This document shows positions 57,422-64,000 of a stretch of 64,000 nt of DNA, in pieces (within the stretch, counting starts at the first letter, position 1; each line of letters starts with the position of its first letter). This DNA is from Hippophae tibetana (taxonomy: Eukaryota > Streptophyta > Magnoliopsida > Rosales > Elaeagnaceae): NCBI GenBank assembly GCA_037013495.1, contig CM072805.1, forward strand, positions 23,152,669 through 23,216,668. Direction: 5' to 3'. A program made the position numbers and the translations under genes. The notes beneath the pieces were generated by a model. It was not told the origin of the DNA, did not search any database, and saw only the letters and a list, made by a program, of their open reading frames with translations.

Positions 57422-59575
57422 ATGTCATCTAATCAAAATAATAACGGTGACACTCCTTAACGACCATCACTGGTTCGTTCATCAAACTTAGATGACGAAC
57501 TACTCTAGAACCATGTTAAAATGCCAAGTTTTCCTACGCATGGAGGGGAAAACTGTTCATAGTTTTGTAACTACTGCAACAAAAAAGTATCAAGTTCTTA
57601 TTCAAAAGTGGAACCTCATCTCCTCAAAATTTCAAGCCAAGATGTTGAAGCTTGTAAACAAAATAACTGATGAGATTTTGAAGCAACTCAAAAGAGAACA
57701 TGATAGATCTGGAAAAAAAGACTTGAGGATAAACTTAATGCAAGAATAAAGGATGGATTTATAAGCTTGTCTCAAGGATCTGATTTGATGCAAAGAAAGA
57801 AACACCAAGAAACAATTGGAGCTCCAGAAAAATCATTCAACATGGCACAAAGAGATATTGCAGATAAAAGGTGTGCAAGAATATGTAATTCTTATACTTT
57901 GCCATTTAATTTTGCTAGATGTCCTTATTTTGGAAAGTAATCTCAAACTTGATAATAGCAAGTTGTCTCGCTATGTCCCTCCATCATTTACTAGACTAAG
58001 AACTACATTATTAGCACAAGAGAAAGAACATGTCAGTTGAAAATTATAAGTTGTTAAAGATGAATGAAAAAAAAAGGAATGTCTATTTGTTCAGATGGTT
58101 GGTCTGATTGTCAAAGAAAACCTTTTATTTATAATAGTTGCATATGTAGGTGGATTAATGTTTTTAAAAGAAATAGATACAAGTGGTAATATTAAAGATG
58201 TTGAATATGTAACTGGTATTTTTATAGACAATTGTGAAAATTGGATAGATAAATGTAGTTCAATTATTACTAATAATGGAAGTAATTTTAAAGTTGTTGG
58301 GTTGATTATTGAAAATAAATACCTTCAAATTTTTTGGATTCATTGTGTTGTGCATAGTTTAAATTTGACACTTAAGAGCATACGTGATCCATTTGAAAAA
58401 TTTGATAATTATTTGGAGTGCAAGTAGATGACTGATTTGATAAATGATTTGCAAAATATCATAAATTTCATTTTAAACCATTGAATGACATTGGCTTTAT
58501 TCAAATATTCTAAGTAGAGGTTTCTTAAAGTATTATCATGTTGAAACATTTAAAAGAGGTTAAATCTGCTCTTGAAAAAATGGTTATGGATGCAAGATGA
58601 AAAATGTATTAGAGGAGAAGAAAAGATACCATTGGAAGTAAAAGCATGTGAGGTAAAGCAATGCATTATAGATGATTCTTGGTAGGACAAACTTGATTAC
58701 ATTTTGAAGTTTATCAAGCCTAATATGGACATGTTAAGGCTTGCAGATATTGATTCTCCTATGTTGTATTTGATTTATGATATATGGGATACAATGATTG
58801 AAAAAGTAAAGGAAATTATATTTGAGCTTGAGTAAAAAGATATGCTCATTGGTAGCTCAAGTTTCTTTGATGTTGTTCATAATATATTAGTAACTAGATG
58901 GACAAAAAGCAATACACCTCTTCATTGTATGGCTCATACTTTGATTCTTAAGTATTTTTCTAATATATGGATTCAAAGAGGAGTTAATGGCTCTGAAGAA
59001 AATGAGGTATCCACACATAGATTTGAATGTTTTAAAAGATTGTTGTAAACTTCATTTGGAATATGGCACCTTCTTTAGTTTTGTAGGAATCTTTGATAAG
59101 TCTGACGTGATTGAGACAATGACATATGAAAAGCCCATCTCATGGTGGCCTAATTATGGTGCTTCAACATCACTTTTTCAAGCTATTTTTACAACCAACA
59201 TCTTCGACTTGTGGAGAAAGAAATTAGAGTATTTATTCTCTAATTTAAAAAGATAAAAGAAATAGTCTGAATACAAGTAGAGTTGAAGACTTGGAGTATG
59301 TGCATTGCAATCTCTAACTTACGTCTAGACAAAAAAAGAATTATAAAAAGGGGTCGACAAAATATTAAGATCTATGTAAGTTCAACTCCAAAGTCTTTCA
59401 TTTTATCTCTTAAAACATTATGTAATATATATCATTTCATTTATTACATATTATATTTCTATTTATTAACTATATGAATAGTCTAATAATAGGTGGAGAT
59501 AAGGTTGATATTGACCTAGATACAATAAAAAGTTGGCAAAGCTTTCAATTGATAAGTCATTATTGGAGACAATGA
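57422..59575 (+). pseudogene. hAT-family transposase pseudogene
   Basis: Across several frames: a BED-type zinc finger (HGGENCS then CNYCNKK, near 57540-57590), the DUF659 block (ICSDGWSDCQRKPF near 58085-58130; MFLKEIDTSGNIKDVEY near 58160; IFWIHCVVHSLNLTLKSI near 58340), and the C-terminal dimerisation region (ISWWPNYGASTSLFQA near 59140; EDLEYVHCNL-like near 59290). Intact plant hAT transposases of this class are about 650-750 aa. Here stops and shifts occur throughout, including near the start (57457), so no transposase can be made. Terminal repeats were not located. Confidence 0.85.
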
Positions 59576-61685
59576 ATCACATTTCAATGATGCATGAAAA
59601 TTAAATAGTTAGGTTTTATTGTATTTAGCAAAAGAATAAAAGTTATTTTGGTTTAATTTTAATATTACAAAGATTAAAGGACAATGTTGACATGGTTTTG
59701 TTGTGTTATAGAAGTAGTTTTATTGATTTAAGTTTAATTCGTATGAATTGTTTTTATTTTGTATTTTATGTTTTAACTTTTAACTATTTCAATGCATAAC
59801 ATATATAGTATTAGTATATATGTAATAATACATATAAACACAAACATAAAAATTTCAAAAAATATATATTTAATAGTCGTGTTCAAGTGTTTGTAACCAA
59901 AAATTGGACACTTTATATTTGTATCTAAGTGTCCTAAATTTGGGTGTTTAACAAATCTGAGCCCTAGACATATACCCATATCCGTATCCAATACCTGTAT
60001 CTAAGTCCGAGTAACAAAGATAACATCTTAAACGTTGAGGGGAATAAGATCCCATCTGGAATAATGCCTCAAAAATTTATCAGTGTTGGGAACACCATAA
60101 AGACCCCGACGACTAATGGAGTCCAAGAGACCCCAAAGTTTCTTAAGACTTGGGATTTTTTTTTGTTTTTGTTTGTCATTTACTTAGTAGTTACTTTGTT
60201 GGCCAAAGTTTAACCCATGATCCTTATTTTTTTAGCTCCAAAAACATTATGACACTAATGAATAATAAGAAATTTTTCTCTTACATGTTTCACTTCATAA
60301 CTTATTTGCATTTTCTTTTTGTCGATACAAACACAATTTGCTTGTTGTTACAAGGTACTATTTTTTTTGTTGATACAGGGCACTTATATTTGTTAATAAC
60401 ATAACATTGCATTGAACAACACTTAGCCCATTACATTGTTGAGATTTGGACTACGAGTGCTCACTTATCACTTTAGTGACATTGGGACTCCCCAGGGAAC
60501 ACTTAGAAATTTTTGCAAACTTTAAAAGGAGTTTGATGACGGACTAGAAGGAATTAGCCCTAGCTACCCAAAATTGCCTTCATCACCCTATAATGTGGAT
60601 TTAGGAAAGTTCTAAACAACACCAGTAGGACGAGTGATGGCGAAGGCGATAGTGAGTACGGGCGATGCAAGATGACGGATGGACCATGGCATGACTAGAG
60701 GAAAGCCAACCGATTGGTCAGCTGGTATTGGTTGTACTCCTAGTCTACAACGACATTCGACAGTAGTGGCTAGTTGGTCGATCGGTCATTCAATTGGATT
60801 ATTTCGACGACGATCTTAACGAGCAATAGTCTACCAGTTATGATCTTCCAAGGTAGGGGTCCAACGACTGGTAGTCCTGCTATGCCAATGTAGCAACGTG
60901 TTCTTGGCACCACTTAACCTAGATTCCCATGTTTTTTGTTGACTTCAATTTTTTCTACCGAATCTTTTTTTGAGTGTCCTTATGTAATCCCAAGTCTTTG
61001 AATAATTTGTCTTAAAAATATGTTCTTCTTGAAAAAAATTCAAAATATTAGAAGGTCTATTCATGAGGTTGTGTCATGCTCTATAAATTCAAACTTTTTG
61101 GGTGTGGCAAGCAATGAACATTTTCTAGATGCCAACTTGTAAAGAATATAGCCTCTGTCTTTTTTTGCCAAGGGAGTTATAGGATTGAGTGCTCTAATCA
61201 TAAGCCTTACATCTCTGGAGGTGTCCCGTGAGCTTTAGTAGTCTTATGTGAGTTCTTGATATCTAGTGGGTAACTCCTCAAGTGTGAAGGAGGTAGTACC
61301 ATGTTTCTTCCCAAAATAAGCTTACACAAGTACCAATACCTAGATCCTAGACCGCAGTACGCTTGGGCACTACTTCTCTTTCCACACAAAACTTAGTTCA
61401 TTAAGACATTGCTACCATTGTCTGGATCCTAGGCCATCATTGCAAGTGCCAAAAGGGTTCAATGCCCATATCATTTTTTACATAAGAGCTAGTTTATTGA
61501 GATAATTGTGAGGTGTGGTAAAGTGTGCCCACTTCGTTTTTTGCACAAAACTTAGTTCATTGAAACACTAATTCCATTGTGGATCCTAGATCATCATCAT
61601 TATGGGTGCCAAAAGGGTTATATACCTACTTCATTTTCTACACAAGACTATTTCCATTAAGATAACGGTGTGGAGAGACATCTTT
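59576..61685. other. Unclassified repetitive DNA
   Basis: The stretch near 59900-60010 has a string of ccatatccgtatcc-like words on + that often accompany transposon edges. The part 60590-60900 is less AT-rich (cgaaggcgatagtg) with no coding sense. Tandem duplication of about 159 bp occurs at 61385-61685. No gene is supported. Confidence 0.45.
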
Positions 61686-61690
61686 GCCCT
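61385..61690. repeat. 159-bp tandem duplication
   Basis: Segments starting cacaaaacttagttcatt at 61385 and 61544 are followed by similar text (gtgccaaaagggtt). A more diverged third piece precedes them near 61300. Confidence 0.75.
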
Positions 61691-63530
61691 AATCATTGGA
61701 CCATCAATTCTTTGCAAAGGATCTTGAGAATATTTGGTAACAAAAACTTGGTCAACACCTTTATCTCCATTATTCCCCTTTTCTTGGAAAAGATTCATCA
61801 TCAAATCACTTACATCAAACAAAGATAAATTAGCAACATTAAAAGTTACAATAATATTACCATATTCACTTGGCAACCCTAACTTGTAGGCATTATCATT
61901 GATCTGTTCCAAGACTTGAAAAAGTCCATCTTCTCGAGGCTGCAATTTTGATTTCTGTTATGTGGGAAACCTCTTATTATGCATGTGCACCCAAGCCTAA
62001 TCTCCAAGTTGGAAAACAACCTTTAAACGCCCAATGTTGGTCCAACTTTAGCATGTAAATCTTTCACAAAATCTATCTTTTTCTTACCATCAAGATTAGT
62101 ATGCTCATTAGTAGGCAAAGGTAAAATATCAATAGATGTTAAAGGATTAAAGCTATAAATAATTTTAAAAGGAGAAAAATGAAGAAGTAGAATGAACAGT
62201 CCTATTATATGAAAACTCAATGTGAGACAAACACTTTCCCATTACCTTGTATTCTTTTGAATGATAGCATGCAACAAGGTAGTGAGTGTCATATTAACTA
62301 CTTCAATTTGACCATCCATTTGAGGATGTACAATAGTAAAAAATAACAGTTTAGTCCCTAATTTATTCCATAAAGTGCGCCAAAAATGACTTAAGAACTT
62401 AACATCGCTATCACTACCATCTTCTTAGGGAACCCATGCAAACGAACCAATTCTTTGAAGAAAAAAATCAACAATATGTGTTGCATCATTAGTTTTAGAG
62501 CACGCAATAAAATGAGTCATTTTACTAAACCTATCAACAACAAGAAATATTCTATCCTTACCACTTTGAGTCCTTGGTAATCATAAAACAAAATCTATAA
62601 ATATATCAATCCAAGGTTAATTACGTACAAGTAAAAGGGTATACAAGTCATGCAGTTTAACTTTAGATTTTGCTTGCCTACATATAATGCACTTTTCACA
62701 AATAAATTGCACATCATGCTTCATATCAGGCCAATAAAAATGTGCACGTAAAATATCTAAAGTCTTTAGAACACCATGGAAACTTTTTACCTCATTCACA
62801 TTCTTAGGTGTAAGTCATTACTTTATTGCCCTTACCTTTTCTTCATCAACACTAATACCCTACGAACTAACCACAAATCGAAGAAACACAACAGATTCCA
62901 TACAAATCTACACTTCTTAAGATTAGCATACAATTTATTTTCTCGTAATACCCTAAAAATAGCATGCAAGTGTTCCACATGTTCACCCAAATTTTTGCTA
63001 TAAACTAAAATATCATCATAGTAAACTACTACAAATTTTCCCATGAAAGCACGCAAGATATATTACATTAACCTTATAAATGTACTAGGTGCATTAGTAA
63101 AACTGAAAGGCATCACTAACTATTCATAACTTTCATATTTAGTCTTGAATGCAGTTTTCCATTCATCTCCATATTTCATACGAATATGATAATAGTCATT
63201 CTTTAAATCAATTTTAGAAAGAAAAAAATGAGAGTCGTACAACTCATCAAGCATATCATCTAACATGGGATAGAATGTCTATACTTTAGCATTATCTTGC
63301 TAATAGTACAACAATCCACACACATGTGACATGTTCCATCTTTCTTTCGGACTAAGATGACAATTTTCCCTTTTGCAGCAACTCATCCACTTGCCTTTAC
63401 ATCTCTTTTGTTTCCTTGAGATTAGCTCTGTAAGAAAGTTGATTTGATATTGTAGATCCAGGTAAAAAGTCTATTTGATGCTCAATTTCTCTCAAGTGAG
63501 GTAATCCATGGAGAATTTCTTCAGGAAATA
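61690..63530 (-). pseudogene. Broken Gypsy pol
   Basis: The reverse transcriptase active-site motif YDDILVYS is intact in a 74-codon frame (63056-62832). The HHCC zinc region of integrase (CEKCIICRQAK) appears at 62799-62617, and integrase C-terminal text (REDGLFQVLEQINDNAYKL) at 61945-61631. The RNase H segment between RT and integrase is missing, and the integrase core between 62600 and 62000 is full of stops. It is non-functional. Confidence 0.8.
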
Positions 63531-63699
63531 GATCCTCAAAATTCTACAATAAAGACACAATAACACAAGGAAAATATGAGTTAAGATCGTTAGTATAAAG
63601 ATAAATATCATTGTACATACGTACAAGTACTTGTTGTCTTGTCATCATTATGCTCTTAATCTCATGTTTTTCAACAAATGCACTCATTTTTTTATTTTC

Positions 63700-63810
63700 T
63701 CTTCTATTTGTTCACTTTTTTTTCTTTTATGCTCACTTTTCTCTCTTTTGTGTTCACTTTTATCTCTTTTGTGCTCACTTTTCTCTCTTTTGTGCTCACT
63801 TTTTTTCTCC
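63700..63810 (-). repeat. 21-bp tandem repeat in the Gypsy linker
   Basis: Four to five copies of a 21-bp word (on + gtgctcacttttctctcttt) lie in tandem. The matching place in the other Gypsy (near 49380-49450) is also rich in gagaaga words. Confidence 0.85.
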
Positions 63811-64000
63811 TTTTTGATTTTCCTCTTGCTTACACTTTTGTTTTTCTCTAAACTTGTGCTCTCTTACTATCCTAATTTGGTCCTTATAAGCTTGCAAAGG
63901 TTTGATAAAGGCCAATACAACTTTTCGATTGTTCATTTCAAAAGAATACCAATTTTTATACCTATTATGCATCACCTTCCTATCAAACTGTTACGGTGGT

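Larger units (their letters stand above)
61690..64000 (-). mobile_element. Gypsy retrotransposon pol relic, antisense, continues past the window
   Basis: Minus-strand order from the window end: retropepsin-adjacent text (near 63990-63900), a linker with 21-bp repeats, the start of RT (63520-63340), RT core ([11 protein letters not shown] near 62990-63030), a join that skips RNase H, integrase zinc domain (HFYWPDMKHDVQFICEKCI near 62700-62760) and integrase tail (61945-61690). It is related to the Gypsy at 44302-50433: both share text around the start of RT (HGL...REIEHQIDF versus HQIDFIPES). Confidence 0.82.

Overview
The window is AT-rich nuclear DNA of a flowering plant, most likely a eudicot. 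The evidence is GT-AG split genes of typical plant families, Copia and Gypsy LTR retrotransposons primed by initiator-tRNA-Met, a TRIM-like remnant, a MULE-type MITE and a hAT transposase relic. The species cannot be named from the sequence alone. No prokaryotic, organellar or CRISPR features are present.

Only two genes look intact, both on the + strand. The first (4292-13377) is a 14-exon nucleobase-ascorbate transporter of the NAT6/NAT7 type; its splice phases close perfectly into 533 codons. Its intron 12 is stretched to 4.5 kb by a Tnt1-like Copia element whose exact ends and 5-bp target duplication can be read. The second (38571-39426) is a 3-exon PADRE (DUF4228) protein of 173 aa with an N-myristoylation-type start.

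Layout: 1-3.7 kb AT-rich upstream DNA; 3.8-13.4 kb NAT gene; 13.4-15.4 kb AT-rich spacer with a MITE; 15.4-20.1 kb an almost complete Copia element whose 3' LTR runs straight into the PBS, internal part and LTR of a TRIM-like element; 21.6-34.5 kb a cluster of exon-sized fragments of unrelated genes (ribosomal protein S29, an LRR receptor kinase, an F-box/WD40 protein and unidentified pieces) interrupted by an antisense Copia that carries a 2.1-kb solo LTR; 34.5-38.5 kb spacer; 38.6-39.4 kb PADRE gene; 41.4-52.3 kb a nest four levels deep (Copia, Copia, Gypsy, solo LTR) with a further small solo LTR; 52.3-57 kb AT-rich spacer; 57.4-59.6 kb hAT pseudogene; 60-61.7 kb unclassified repetitive DNA; 61.7-64 kb an antisense Gypsy pol relic that runs off the window.

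The most useful results are base-exact insertion boundaries, which give the relative order of insertions, and three less ordinary structures. The first is a gene-fragment cluster that may be a gene-capturing transposon. The second is a long-LTR family whose two solo copies carry roughly 183-bp tandem units studded with CACGTG boxes, two units in one copy and three in the other. The third is a Copia/TRIM chimera joined at the shared primer-binding site. None of these amounts to a demonstrated new system; all are readings of sequence by eye.
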